A stretch of DNA of 64,000 nt from Nematostella vectensis (taxonomy: Eukaryota; Cnidaria; Anthozoa; Actiniaria; Edwardsiidae): the NCBI RefSeq assembly GCF_932526225.1, contig NC_064034.1, positions 18,970,927 through 19,034,926 of the forward strand, written 5' to 3'. The translations under genes and the position numbers were made by a program. Under the pieces are notes generated by a model, which was given only the letters and a program-made list of their open reading frames with translations, did not search any database and was not told the DNA's origin. Position 1 is the first letter of the stretch; each line of letters opens with the position of its first letter. Of the stretch, positions 52,979 through 64,000 are shown in pieces.

Positions 52979-55900
52979 TGCCTCGTTAGACCCTGGTGTT
53001 CGGCAAGAGTACGGTCCTCTCCACCTGTTGCCTCGTTGGACCCTGGTGTTCGGCAAGAGTACGGTCCTCTCCACCTGTTGCCTCGTTAGACCCTGGTGTT
53101 CGGCAAGAGTACGGTCCTCTCCACCTGTTGCCTCGTTGGACCCTGGTGTTCGGCAAGAGTACGGTCCTCTCCACCTCTTGCCTCGTTGGACCCTGGTGTA
53201 CGGCAAGAGTACGGTCCTCTCCACCTGTTGCCTCGTTAGACCCTGGTGTTCGGCAAGAGTACGGTCCTCTCCACCTGTTGCCTCGTTGGACCCTGGTGTT
53301 CGGCAAGAGTACGGTCCTCTCCACCTCTTGCCTCGTTGGACCCTGGTGTTCGGCAAGAGTACGGTCCTCTCCACCTGTTGCCTCGTTGGACCCTGGTGTT
53401 CGGCAAGAGTACGGTCCTCTCCACCTCTTGCCTCGTTGGACCCTGGTGTACGGCAAGAGTACGGTCCTCTCCACCTGTTGCCTCGTTAGACCCTGGTGTT
53501 CGGCAAGAGTACGGTCCTCTCCACCTCTTGCCTCGTTGGACCCTGGTGTTCGGCAAGAGTACGGTCCTCTCCACCTCTTGCCTCGTTGGACCCTGGTGTT
53601 CGGCAAGAGTACGGTCCTCTCCACCTCTTGCCTCGTTGGACCCTGGTGTTCGGCAAGAGTACGGTCCTCTCCACCTGTTGCCTCGTTGGACCCTGGTGTT
53701 CGGCAAGAGTACGGTCCTCTCCACCTCTTGCCTCGTTGGACCCTGGTGTTCGGCAAGAGTACGGTCCTCTCCACCTGTTGCCTCGTTAGACCCTGGTGTT
53801 CGGCAAGAGTACGGTCCTCTCCACCTGTTGCCTCGTTGGACCCTGGTGTTCGGCAAGAGTACGGTCCTCTCCACCTGTTGCCTCGTTGGACCCTGGTGTT
53901 CGGCAAGAGTACGGTCCTCTCCACCTCTTGCCTCGTTGGACCCTGGTGTTCGGCAAGAGTACGGTCCTCTCCACCTGTTGCCTCGTTATACCCTGGTGTT
54001 CGGCAAGAGTACGGTCCTCTCCACCTCTTGCCTCGTTGGACCCTGGTGTTCGACAAGAGTACGGTCCTCTCCACCTCTTGCCTCGTTGGACCCTGGTGTA
54101 CGGCAAGAGTACGGTCCTCTTCACCTCTTGCCTCGTTAGACCCTGGTGTTCGGCAAGAGTACGGTCCTCTCCACCTGTTGCCTCGTTATACCCTGGTGTT
54201 CGGCAAGAGTACCGTCCTCTCCACCTCTTGCCTCGTTGGACCCTGGTGTTCGGCAAGAGTACCGTCCTCTCCACCTGTTGCCTCGTTGGACCCTGGTGTT
54301 CGGCAAGAGTACGGTCCTCTCCACCTCTTGCCTCGTTGGACCCTGGTGTTCGGCAAGAGTACGGTCCTCTCCACCTCTTGCCTCGTTGGACCCTGGTGTA
54401 CGGCAAGAGTACGGTCCTCTCCACCTGTTGCCTCGTTAGACCCTGGTGTTCGGCAAGAGTACGGTCCTCTCCACCTGTTGCCTCGTTGGACCCTGGTGTT
54501 CGGCAAGAGTACGGTCCTCTCCACCTCTTGCCTCGTTGGACCCTGGTGTACGGCAAGAGTACGGTCCTCTCCACCTGTTGCCTCGTTAGACCCTGGTGTT
54601 CGGCAAGAGTACGGTCCTCTCCACCTCTTGCCTCGTTGGACCCTGGTGTTCGGCAAGAGTACGGTCCTCTCCACCTCTTGCCTCGTTGGACCCTGGTGTT
54701 CGGCAAGAGTACGGTCCTCTCCACCTCTTGCCTCGTTGGACCCTGGTGTTCGGCAAGAGTACGGTCCTCTCCACCTGTTGCCTCGTTGGACCCTGGTGTT
54801 CGGCAAGAGTACGGTCCTCTCCACCTCTTGCCTCGTTGGACCCTGGTGTTCGGCAAGAGTACGGTCCTCTCCACCTGTTGCCTCGTTAGACCCTGGTGTT
54901 CGGCAAGAGTACGGTCCTCTCCACCTCTTGCCTCGTTGGACCCTGGTGTTCGGCAAGAGTACGGTCCTCTCCACCTGTTGCCTCGTTGGACCCTGGTGTT
55001 CGGCAAGAGTACGGTCCTCTCCACCTCTTGCCTCGTTAGACCCTGGTGTTCGGCAAGAGTACGGTCCTCTCCACCTGTTGCCTCGTTATACCCTGGTGTT
55101 CGGCAAGAGTACGGTCCTCTCCACCTCTTGCCTCGTTGGACCCTGGTGTTCGGCAAGAGTACGGTCCTCTCCACCTGTTGCCTCGTTAAACCCTGGTGTT
55201 CGGCAAGAGTACCGTCCTCTCCACCTCTTGCCTCGTTGGACCCTGGTGTTCGGCAAGAGTACGGTCCTCTCCACCTCTTGCCTCGTTAGACCCTGGTGTT
55301 CGACAAGAGTACGGTCCTCTCCACCTGTTGCCTCGTTATACCCTGGTGTTCGGCAAGAGTACCGTCCTCTCCACCTCTTGCCTCGTTGGACCCTGGTGTT
55401 CGGCAAGAGTACCGTCCTCTCCACCTGTTGCCTCGTTGGACCCTGGTGTTCGGCAAGAGTACGGTCCTCTCCACCTCTTGCCTCGTTGGACCCTGGTGTT
55501 CGGCAAGAGTACGGTCCTCTCCACCTGTTGCCTCGTTGGACCCTGGTGTACGGCAAGAGTACGGTCCTCTCCACCTCTTGCCTCGTTGGACCCTGGTGTT
55601 CGGCAAGAGTACGGTCCTCTCCACCTCTTGCCTCGTTGGACCCTGGTGTTCGGCAAGAGTACCGTCCTCTCCACCTGTTGCCTCGTTAGACCCTGGTGTT
55701 CGGCAAGAGTACGGTCCTCTCCACCTGTTGCCTCGTTATACCCTGGTGTTCGGCAAGAGTACGGTCCTCTCCACCTCTTGCCTCGTTGGACCCTGGTGTT
55801 CGGCAAGAGTACGGTCCTCTCCACCTCTTGCCTCGTTAGACCCTGGTGTTCGACAAGAGTACGGTCCTCTCCACCTCTTGCCTCGTTGGACCCTGGTGTA

Positions 55901-58900
55901 CGGCAAGAGTACGGTCCCCTTCACCTCTTGCCTCGTTAGACCCTGGTGTTCGGCAAGAGTACGGTCCTCTCCACCTGTTGCCTCGTTATACCCTGGTGTT
56001 CGGCAAGAGTACCGTCCTCTCCACCTCTTGCCTCGTTGGACCCTGGTGTTCGGCAAGAGTACCGTCCTCTCCACCTGTTGCCTCGTTGGACCCTGGTGTT
56101 CGGCAAGAGTACGGTCCTCTCCACCTCTTGCCTCGTTGGACCCTGGTGTTCGGCAAGAGTACGGTCCTCTCCACCTGTTGCCTCGTTGGACCCTGGTGTA
56201 CGGCAAGAGTACGGTCCTCTCCACCTGTTGCCTCGTTGGACCCTGGTGTTCGGCAAGAGTACGGTCCTCTCCACCTCTTGCCTCGTTGGACCCTGGTGTT
56301 CGGCAAGAGTACGGTCCTCTCCACCTGTTGCCTCGTTAAACCCTGGTGTTCGGCAAGAGTACCGTCCTCTCCACCTGTTGCCTCGTTATACCCTGGTGTT
56401 CGGCAAGAGTACGGTCCTCTCCACCTGTTGCCTCGTTGGACCCTGGTGTTCGGCAAGAGTACGGTCCTCTCCACCTGTCGCCTCGTTAGACCCTGGTGTT
56501 CGGCAAGAGTACGGTCCTCTCCACCTGTTGCCTCGTTGGACCCTGGTGTTCGGCAAGAGTACGGTCCTCTCCACCTCTTGCCTCGTTGGACCCTGGTGTA
56601 CGGCAAGAGTACGGTCCTCTCCACCTGTTGCCTCGTTAGACCCTGGTGTTCGGCAAGAGTACGGTCCTCTCCACCTGTTGCCTCGTTGGACCCTGGTGTT
56701 CGGCAAGAGTACGGTCCTCTCCACCTCTTGCCTCGTTGGACCCTGGTGTTCGGCAAGAGTACGGTCCTCTCCACCTGTTGCCTCGTTGGACCCTGGTGTT
56801 CGGCAAGAGTACGGTCCTCTCCACCTCTTGCCTCGTTGGACCCTGGTGTACGGCAAGAGTACGGTCCTCTCCACCTGTTGCCTCGTTAGACCCTGGTGTT
56901 CGGCAAGAGTACGGTCCTCTCCACCTCTTGCCTCGTTGGACCCTGGTGTTCGGCAAGAGTACGGTCCTCTCCACCTCTTGCCTCGTTGGACCCTGGTGTT
57001 CGGCAAGAGTACGGTCCTCTCCACCTCTTGCCTCGTTGGACCCTGGTGTTCGGCAAGAGTACGGTCCTCTCCACCTGTTGCCTCGTTGGACCCTGGTGTT
57101 CGGCAAGAGTACGGTCCTCTCCACCTCTTGCCTCGTTGGACCCTGGTGTTCGGCAAGAGTACGGTCCTCTCCACCTGTTGCCTCGTTAGACCCTGGTGTT
57201 CGGCAAGAGTACGGTCCTCTCCACCTGTTGCCTCGTTGGACCCTGGTGTTCGGCAAGAGTACGGTCCTCTCCACCTGTTGCCTCGTTGGACCCTGGTGTT
57301 CGGCAAGAGTACGGTCCTCTCCACCTCTTGCCTCGTTGGACCCTGGTGTTCGGCAAGAGTACGGTCCTCTCCACCTGTTGCCTCGTTATACCCTGGTGTT
57401 CGGCAAGAGTACGGTCCTCTCCACCTCTTGCCTCGTTGGACCCTGGTGTTCGACAAGAGTACGGTCCTCTCCACCTCTTGCCTCGTTGGACCCTGGTGTA
57501 CGGCAAGAGTACGGTCCTCTTCACCTCTTGCCTCGTTAGACCCTGGTGTTCGGCAAGAGTACGGTCCTCTCCACCTGTTGCCTCGTTATACCCTGGTGTT
57601 CGGCAAGAGTACCGTCCTCTCCACCTCTTGCCTCGTTGGACCCTGGTGTTCGGCAAGAGTACCGTCCTCTCCACCTGTTGCCTCGTTGGACTCTGGTGTT
57701 CGGCAAGAGTACGGTCCTCTCCACCTCTTGCCTCGTTGGACCCTGGTGTTCGGCAAGAGTACGGTCCTCTCCACCTCTTGCCTCGTTGGACCCTGGTGTA
57801 CGGCAAGAGTACGGTCCTCTCCACCTGTTGCCTCGTTAGACCCTGGTGTTCGGCAAGAGTACGGTCCTCTCCACCTGTTGCCTCGTTGGACCCTGGTGTT
57901 CGGCAAGAGTACGGTCCTCTCCACCTCTTGCCTCGTTGGACCCTGGTGTACGGCAAGAGTACGGTCCTCTCCACCTGTTGCCTCGTTAGACCCTGGTGTT
58001 CGGCAAGAGTACGGTCCTCTCCACCTCTTGCCTCGTTGGACCCTGGTGTTCGGCAAGAGTACGGTCCTCTCCACCTCTTGCCTCGTTGGACCCTGGTGTT
58101 CGGCAAGAGTACGGTCCTCTCCACCTCTTGCCTCGTTGGACCCTGGTGTTCGGCAAGAGTACGGTCCTCTCCACCTGTTGCCTCGTTGGACCCTGGTGTT
58201 CGGCAAGAGTACGGTCCTCTCCACCTCTTGCCTCGTTGGACCCTGGTGTTCGGCAAGAGTACGGTCCTCTCCACCTGTTGCCTCGTTAGACCCTGGTGTT
58301 CGGCAAGAGTACGGTCCTCTCCACCTCTTGCCTCGTTGGACCCTGGTGTTCGGCAAGAGTACGGTCCTCTCCACCTGTTGCCTCGTTGGACCCTGGTGTT
58401 CGGCAAGAGTACGGTCCTCTCCACCTCTTGCCTCGTTAGACCCTGGTGTTCGGCAAGAGTACGGTCCTCTCCACCTGTTGCCTCGTTATACCCTGGTGTT
58501 CGGCAAGAGTACGGTCCTCTCCACCTCTTGCCTCGTTGGACCCTGGTGTTCGGCAAGAGTACGGTCCTCTCCACCTGTTGCCTCGTTAAACCCTGGTGTT
58601 CGGCAAGAGTACCGTCCTCTCCACCTCTTGCCTCGTTGGACCCTGGTGTTCGGCAAGAGTACGGTCCTCTCCACCTCTTGCCTCGTTAGACCCTGGTGTT
58701 CGACAAGAGTACGGTCCTCTCCACCTGTTGCCTCGTTATACCCTGGTGTTCGGCAAGAGTACCGTCCTCTCCACCTCTTGCCTCGTTGGACCCTGGTGTT
58801 CGGCAAGAGTACCGTCCTCTCCACCTGTTGCCTCGTTGGACCCTGGTGTTCGGCAAGAGTACGGTCCTCTCCACCTCTTGCCTCGTTGGACCCTGGTGTT

Positions 58901-60185
58901 CGGCAAGAGTACGGTCCTCTCCACCTGTTGCCTCGTTGGACCCTGGTGTACGGCAAGAGTACGGTCCTCTCCACCTCTTGCCTCGTTGGACCCTGGTGTT
59001 CGGCAAGAGTACGGTCCTCTCCACCTCTTGCCTCGTTGGACCCTGGTGTTCGGCAAGAGTACCGTCCTCTCCACCTGTTGCCTCGTTAGACCCTGGTGTT
59101 CGGCAAGAGTACGGTCCTCTCCACCTGTTGCCTCGTTATACCCTGGTGTTCGGCAAGAGTACGGTCCTCTCCACCTCTTGCCTCGTTGGACCCTGGTGTT
59201 CGGCAAGAGTACGGTCCTCTCCACCTCTTGCCTCGTTAGACCCTGGTGTTCGACAAGAGTACGGTCCTCTCCACCTCTTGCCTCGTTGGACCCTGGTGTA
59301 CGGCAAGAGTACGGTCCTCTTCACCTCTTGCCTCGTTAGACCCTGGTGTTCGGCAAGAGTACGGTCCTCTCCACCTGTTGCCTCGTTATACCCTGGTGTT
59401 CGGCAAGAGTACCGTCCTCTCCACCTCTTGCCTCGTTGGACCCTGGTGTTCGGCAAGAGTACCGTCCTCTCCACCTGTTGCCTCGTTGGACCCTGGTGTT
59501 CGGCAAGAGTACGGTCCTCTCCACCTCTTGCCTCGTTGGACCCTGGTGTTCGGCAAGAGTACGGTCCTCTCCACCTGTTGCCTCGTTGGACCCTGGTGTA
59601 CGGCAAGAGTACGGTCCTCTCCACCTGTTGCCTCGTTGGACCCTGGTGTTCGGCAAGAGTACGGTCCTCTCCACCTCTTGCCTCGTTGGACCCTGGTGTT
59701 CGGCAAGAGTACGGTCCTCTCCACCTGTTGCCTCGTTAAACCCTGGTGTTCGGCAAGAGTACCGTCCTCTCCACCTGTTGCCTCGTTGGACCCTGGTGTA
59801 CGGCAAGAGTACGGTCCTCTCCACCTCTTGCCTCGTTGGACCCTGGTGTTCGGCAAGAGTACGGTCCTCTCCACCTCTTGCCTCGTTGGACCCTGGTGTA
59901 CGGCAAGAGTACGGTCCTCTCCACCTGTTGCCTCGTTAGACCCTGGTGTTCGGCAAGAGTACGGTCCTCTCCACCTGTTGCCTCGTTGGACCCTGGTGTT
60001 CGGCAAGAGTACGGTCCTCTCCACCTCTTGCCTCGTTGGACCCTGGTGTTCGGCAAGAGTACGGTCCTCTCCACCTCTTGCCTTGTTGGACCCTGGTTTT
60101 TGGCAAGAGTACGGTCCTCTCCACCTGTTGCCTCGTTGGACCCTGGTGTTCGGCAAGAGTACGGTCCTCTCCACCTGTTGCCTCC
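52979..60185 (-). repeat. 50-bp satellite, right array (reverse orientation, ~144 units)
   Basis: Uninterrupted 50-bp periodicity for 7.2 kb. The unit starts CCTCGTTGGACCCTGGTGTT and continues CGGCAAGAGTACGGTCC then TCTCCACCTGTTG. Frequent variants: GTTGGA/GTTAGA/GTTATA/GTTAAA, CTGTTG/CTCTTG, GTGTTCGG/GTGTACGG and TACGGTCC/TACCGTCC. Because 50 is not a multiple of three, each frame cycles through all three phases. Open frames up to 1047 codons arise because the unit has almost no stops, and most end where GTTAGA creates TAG. I do not call these proteins. The last units (60085-60105) have TTTTTGGC changes before the array ends in CTCCCACAC. Confidence 0.97.
52985..59784. repeat. 3.4-kb higher-order duplication inside the right array
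   Basis: The pattern of unit variants in 52985-56384 (68 units) repeats in 56385-59784 at an offset of exactly 3400 bp with only a few differences, for example a CCCCTTCACC unit near 55917 against CTCTTCACC near 59317. Correspondence is lost just after 59780, where the third copy would begin. Inferred by matching the variants along both halves. Confidence 0.85.
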
Positions 60186-60354
60186 CACACATAGGATGTC
60201 GTGCAGATGTGGCTGTGTTTAGTAGGACGGCCTCTGGATTTTTTTTTTGCCGTATCTAGTCCGCTGAGCGCGGAACCCGCTTTCCTTTTCCTCAAGGTAG
60301 CGCCAGAACTACCGGCAGGCGAAATTGAAAACCACGTCACTCAAAACCAGTGCA

Positions 60355-60680
60355 ATATCCAGGCCCGTACCCAGGATTTTTCTTGGGGGGTGCGAAATCC
60401 GAAAAAGTGGACCTAATTTTTCTGGGGGAGGAGAGGGGGAGGGAGGAAGTTTTCTGATAAAAATCTGACCAACCCCGAAAGAACAAAAAGGTTTTTTTTT
60501 TATGCCTTTGCAGTATCTCCACGGGACTTTTATTGTCGGATTTAGCTACAAATAGAGTCTGATTTATGGATTAATGACATACCAGAGTGGATCTAGCTTA
60601 TGCTTTATAGTTTTGTCTACGAATAGCACGTCTATCGAGAACCGAAAGTGGACTTTCGCCCGTTGTGGGGGGATGCGTTC
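60355..60680 (+). repeat. Dispersed repeat, family shared with 36330-36590
   Basis: Begins CCAGGCCCGTACCCAGGATT with a G-run, then GAAGTTTTCTGATAAAAATC, CAGTATCTCCACGGGACTTT, TATTGTCGGATTTAGC, GACATACCAGAGTGG and GAATAGCACG. It resembles the copy on the minus strand at 36330-36590. Confidence 0.8.
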
Positions 60681-62497
60681 GCACCCCATTTGTTTAGTGA
60701 CATAGATTATGAGAATAAAATTTGCATACTAAATTAGGAAAAGAGTCGGTTTACTTAAACAAGAAATTCTACTACAAGAACCGGTTTAACAGTCTTATAG
60801 TAAGCCAAAGTAATATTTAAGTTTGTTCGCGATCTCGTCTTTTTACGGAAGAGGGTATTAGAAACGGAAAGAAACCGCGTTACCATTTAGTTTCTTGCGT
60901 GACTAAGCATGCATGGAATGTTACAAGCTAGTGGTTTTCCCTTTTCAGCCGCTAAACACGAGTGAGCACACTTAGAATAATTTCCGGCGAAAGCAACCAA
61001 ACAACTTGGGTTTGAATTTCGTGTCTCGTTTGGCGAAGGGCAAACCGACCAAGTTTCTACTTCGTATATAAATAGATAAGTAAATAAAGAACAACTAGCG
61101 ATACATGATCTCTTATTTGCTGGGCTTATGACATAGTGCACAAAAAAAAAAATTTATACGCGAGCACAAACTTACGCAACCATAGGACATGTTTAGCACT
61201 TTCGAACGTTTCCTTGATATTCGAGCTTAAAGTCGTAAGTTAACAGGTGCTCGGGGCTACTGAATACAGCTTGTGTCAAATATTTATTTGTTGTATCTCG
61301 GTATTGCGTTCTTTTGTCTCCAAAATTTCCTGACTTCGAGGGGAATGATAGTAGAGGCGCCAGGTAAAGTTTCATTTCGTTACTTGGCTTATGACATAGT
61401 TGCCCAAAAATTCGAACGTTTAGAAAGTCGCCAGAAACGTACCAGAAACATAGCTTCCTAAAAACGGTAGAATGCATCACTTTAATGTTGTTTCTACAAA
61501 TTTTAAATACTAGCACATTATTGTAAGACTCCTTTTTGGAGTGGCAACAAAATTCTTTGCTCTTCAAAGTACGCTGCCAAACGTCTAGGTACTAATATTT
61601 GCGAATAGCTATTTGACTCAAACTTCCCGCCGTCGTTATTAGGTGAAAGCGTCGGCCCGTTGTCTAGCAAAACAGCACCTCATTAAATGCATGGCCCGGG
61701 TGTGAAAACTCATTAATTCACACTCAGTCCGTAGACTGCGATATATATTCGGTGATCGGGTAGTACTTACTATTAGTACTATTCCCCAGGCAGTTAAACT
61801 GCATTTTGTTTCAGCCCTGGGGAATTTCCATAAAATTAGACGGGGGGTGATCGTCCTATCTTTTAGTGTGTAAAATTCTACCAATTGCAATATGCCTTAG
61901 GGGGTGTTTAAAACTCCTCCCACTAGTAGTCAGAAAAGAGAAACTGGAAATTAATTTTTTTTTAGTGCTAAGAGTTAGAAATTGCTTCGAAGACCAAACC
62001 TAATGGGCTATGGTTCTGGGGGTATAAATTGCTGATTACCACCCCCAGTGCTATCCCTTGGGGTTAAAATATGCCTACGATCACCCCAGTCTGTTTATTA
62101 AATGGGAGGTCCCCACGTGGTTTCAACTAAACCATCCCGTCCCTCTAGGGTTTTGTGTGTCCTTGTTGACGTTTGTTGATTGCGATATTGTCTTCTCTGT
62201 AACAGGAAGAAGGATCTTATCTTCGGAAGAACAATCTTGACTTCAGAGGAAGGATCTTGAAAATCGGAGATCGTTCCTCGTAGAAACCTGATGTCGTTCT
62301 GAATATCGTAAAAGCGTTTTGCATAATCCCTAGAACGATTCAAGAGTAGAGGTTAAACAGCTGACATGAGAACAAAAAAAGAAAACTCTTAGCTCTCCAA
62401 AATGTAATGTTTTGGCGTGATATGTAAAAATATAACGTACAAGGAACAAGGATGATACAGACAGACATCCTTAATTGGGTCCCAATTAATTTATAAC
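60681..62497. other. Intergenic DNA
   Basis: No exon recognised. Contains the inverted partner of the 51241 repeat (61681-61739) and a short hairpin with ATTCCCCAGG and CCCTGGGGAAT near 61780-61826. Several CCCCCAG/CTGGGGG stretches lie near 62015-62062. Confidence 0.5.
61681..61739. repeat. ~60-bp repeat, inverted copy of 51241-51302
   Basis: CATTAAATGCATGGCCCGGG..TGTGAAAACTCATTAATTCA..CACTCAGTCCGTAGACT is the reverse complement of the copy on the other side of the satellite, with about five differences. Confidence 0.85.
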
Positions 62498-62498
62498 A

Positions 62499-62978
62499 GG
62501 GGCTCATAAGTAGGGACAATCAACTTCCCCATGTTCTGGTACTATATAGGTGTCACGGCATTTCCTAGGATCAGGCTATTTTTTGACGCTCGGTTAAGCC
62601 AATCAGATTCAACCTTTGTGTTGACGTTTTGGCTGAGCTCAACTGCACGCGCAGTCTCAGACAAAAAGCTATGTTCTCTCTTCGGTACTTTGACTTTTTG
62701 TTGCTTTCTTCTTTAATACGAATCCAATCCTACCTATGACTTTCAATTCTAGCTTGCAATTCTTTTGGTAAACAAACAAAATCGACGGATAATGGATAAA
62801 AAAATATTCTTTCTAACTGCAATTTGCGCGTGCAGCCTCACGTCACTCGCGCGCGCGGCCAACAACAACGTAGCTGATTGGCCCGTTCGTGCGCGCGCGT
62901 CTAAAAATAGCCTGATCCTAGGAAACGCTGTGACATTTATATAATACAGATGATTGCCCCTACTTATGAGCCCCTGTT
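62499..62978. mobile_element. hAT-like MITE with ~110-bp inverted arms
   Basis: Ends CAGGGGCTCATAAGTAGGGA and the complement of CCCCTACTTATGAGCCCCTG are nearly identical. Symmetry extends inward through TTTCCTAGGATCAGGCTATT and AATAGCCTGATCCTAGGAAA to CCAATCAG and CTGATTGG. The heptamer TTTATAA is found on both sides, as a target duplication would be. About 480 bp with no ORF and a CpG-rich middle (GCGCGCGCGG). The CAGGGG termini fit hAT elements. Confidence 0.85.
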
Positions 62979-63356
62979 TATAATAAGTATCAAATTAAGT
63001 TATAACCTTCCTTCCCCCCCCCTTTCCCCTCCCCTATTTTTCAGGCAGCTCAAAAGTGTAATGCGCATTATTTGTGCGCACAACACACACGGAATAACAC
63101 GGATCGGAAAGAGAAAGTTGAAGCGCGTGGTTATGTTTGTCATATTCTTGGAAGCGCTCATGATTCACAAAGTGGAATTCATTTAAACTGCTGTGGAGAG
63201 AAGGAACTATGTAAGATATCAATCACAGTGTGATTGCCTACACTTGATCGTAGATTGATTTCCGGGATATATAGACAACAATCACAAACAATCCAGAAGT
63301 ATACATCAATTCCCATCAATTCGATTCATCAAGTATCAGAAGAGAAGTTTTTATAG

Positions 63357-63678
63357 ATGGGAAGATACCGTCCGCTGTCGATGATATGTATTGTGTTCTT
63401 GCTGTGTCCACCGTCCTGTAAAACACACCAGTCATTGTTGAGGATGAAAATTGAAGTCTTATCCATTTCCGGGGACACCTTCCAATTACTGAATGCAGAA
63501 GCCCAAGGAAGTCAAACTTGCTCAGGGATAAATAAAGATGACTGGTGTGGAGAAAGAAATGCCGAGTTTAAGTGGTTTAACAAAAAGATCCATTGCTCTT
63601 GTCAATGTAAATACAGCTTCAAAACATATGTAGACAGTAACTGTACAGCTGATAAACAAATACGCGAATATCTTGGAG
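63357..63678 (+). CDS. Putative secreted cysteine-containing protein, first exon
   Basis: The frame opens with MGRYRPLSMICIVFLLCPPS, a good signal peptide. It continues with about 80 residues containing TCSGINKDDWCGERNAEFKW and IHCSCQCKY and ending NCTADKQIREYLGG. A strong donor (CTTGGAG|GTAAGTTC) at 63678 suggests the exon ends there and the gene continues out of the window. Extracellular location is inferred from the leader. I recognise no family. TTTTTATAG directly before the ATG could instead be an acceptor, so the start is not certain. Confidence 0.5.
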
Positions 63679-64000
63679 GTAAGTTCGTAATTAGGCTGGT
63701 GGGAAAATAAAAAAGGATTTATAAAAAAAAATTAAACTACGGCCATCCTTAGTGGCCATCCTTACAAGTAGGCATGTACCCAGGACTGGCTGAGGGGGGG
63801 GGGGGGGGGGGGGTGCAGTCATAGGTAATATATGAAAGAAGCTTAAACATTTCTTGTGTATGCGCCTATTCAAGCACCCTGTTTTTTTGTGTGTGTGCAA
63901 GATTCTGTTGACTCTTAGTAAAAGTGTGTTCGCTAATTTCGTTGCTAAACTGGAGGGGGATGAGGTACCTTGGGATTAGAGAACAATGGTGAACTATCTA
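63679..64000. other. Presumed intron with G-run repeat
   Basis: Starts at the donor of the secreted-protein exon. GTAGGCATGTACCCAGGACT followed by about 20 G at 63796-63815 resembles the head of the dispersed elements at 60355 and 31922. Nothing coding recognised. Confidence 0.5.

Noticed and set aside
52996-59739. Open frames of up to 1047 codons in the 50-bp array
   Set aside because: The unit has almost no stop triplets in any frame of either strand. Frames end wherever GTTAGA supplies TAG. No coding-type substitution pattern is visible.
51909-60185. CRISPR-like regular repeats
   Set aside because: Units are contiguous with no unique spacers, in an intron-rich animal genome with no cas genes.

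Overview
The window is animal nuclear DNA, most likely from a cnidarian of the sea-anemone type. This is inferred from intron-rich metazoan housekeeping genes with short exons and GT-AG splice sites, AT-rich introns, CR1/L2-like LINE debris, Tc1/mariner DNA, many small fold-back elements and an intronless rhodopsin-type GPCR relic. The presence of a UDP-galactopyranose mutase argues against a vertebrate. No species can be proven from the sequence alone.

Layout. 0.8-8.3 kb: two near-identical tandem copies (about 3.56 kb each) of an intronless minus-strand gene fusing a eukaryotic-type UDP-galactopyranose mutase to a DUF3431 domain. Each copy is broken at a different place. 9.1-21.5 kb (minus): seven exons of carnitine palmitoyltransferase 2 (CPT2). 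Their reading phases match across an 8.1-kb intron that holds an (AAT)n tract, an 81-copy 45-bp minisatellite, a broken GPCR, LINE debris and a long AAGGG/AGGGG tract. 22.1-28.8 kb (plus): a complete 13-exon pyruvate dehydrogenase E1-beta gene (PDHB), divergent from CPT2 over 616 bp, with a GC-AG intron, a triplicated 3' splice region and a 38-bp minisatellite. 30.6-34.1 kb (plus): a three-exon SLC32/VIAAT-like amino-acid transporter. 36.8-37.9 kb (plus): an intronless ABHD4/ABHD5-like hydrolase. 39.1-45.2 kb (minus): EIF2B3 with a decayed Tc1/mariner copy in intron 2. 47.1-49.7 kb (plus): a complete glutamine synthetase with a recognisable CRE/TATA-like promoter. 51.9-60.2 kb: a 50-bp satellite in two opposed arrays around a 111-bp near-perfect palindrome, the larger array containing a tandem 3.4-kb duplication. 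60.2-64 kb: dispersed repeats, a hAT-like MITE and the first exon of a small secreted cysteine-containing protein.

Working together. CPT2 and PDHB both feed mitochondrial acetyl-CoA production, from fatty acids and pyruvate respectively, and sit head to head, so co-regulation is plausible. The other genes (amino-acid transport, lipid hydrolysis, translation initiation, glutamine synthesis) look like unrelated neighbours, as is normal in animal genomes. Splice coordinates were read by eye from consensus sites, codon phase and remembered family conservation; no alignment or expression data were available.
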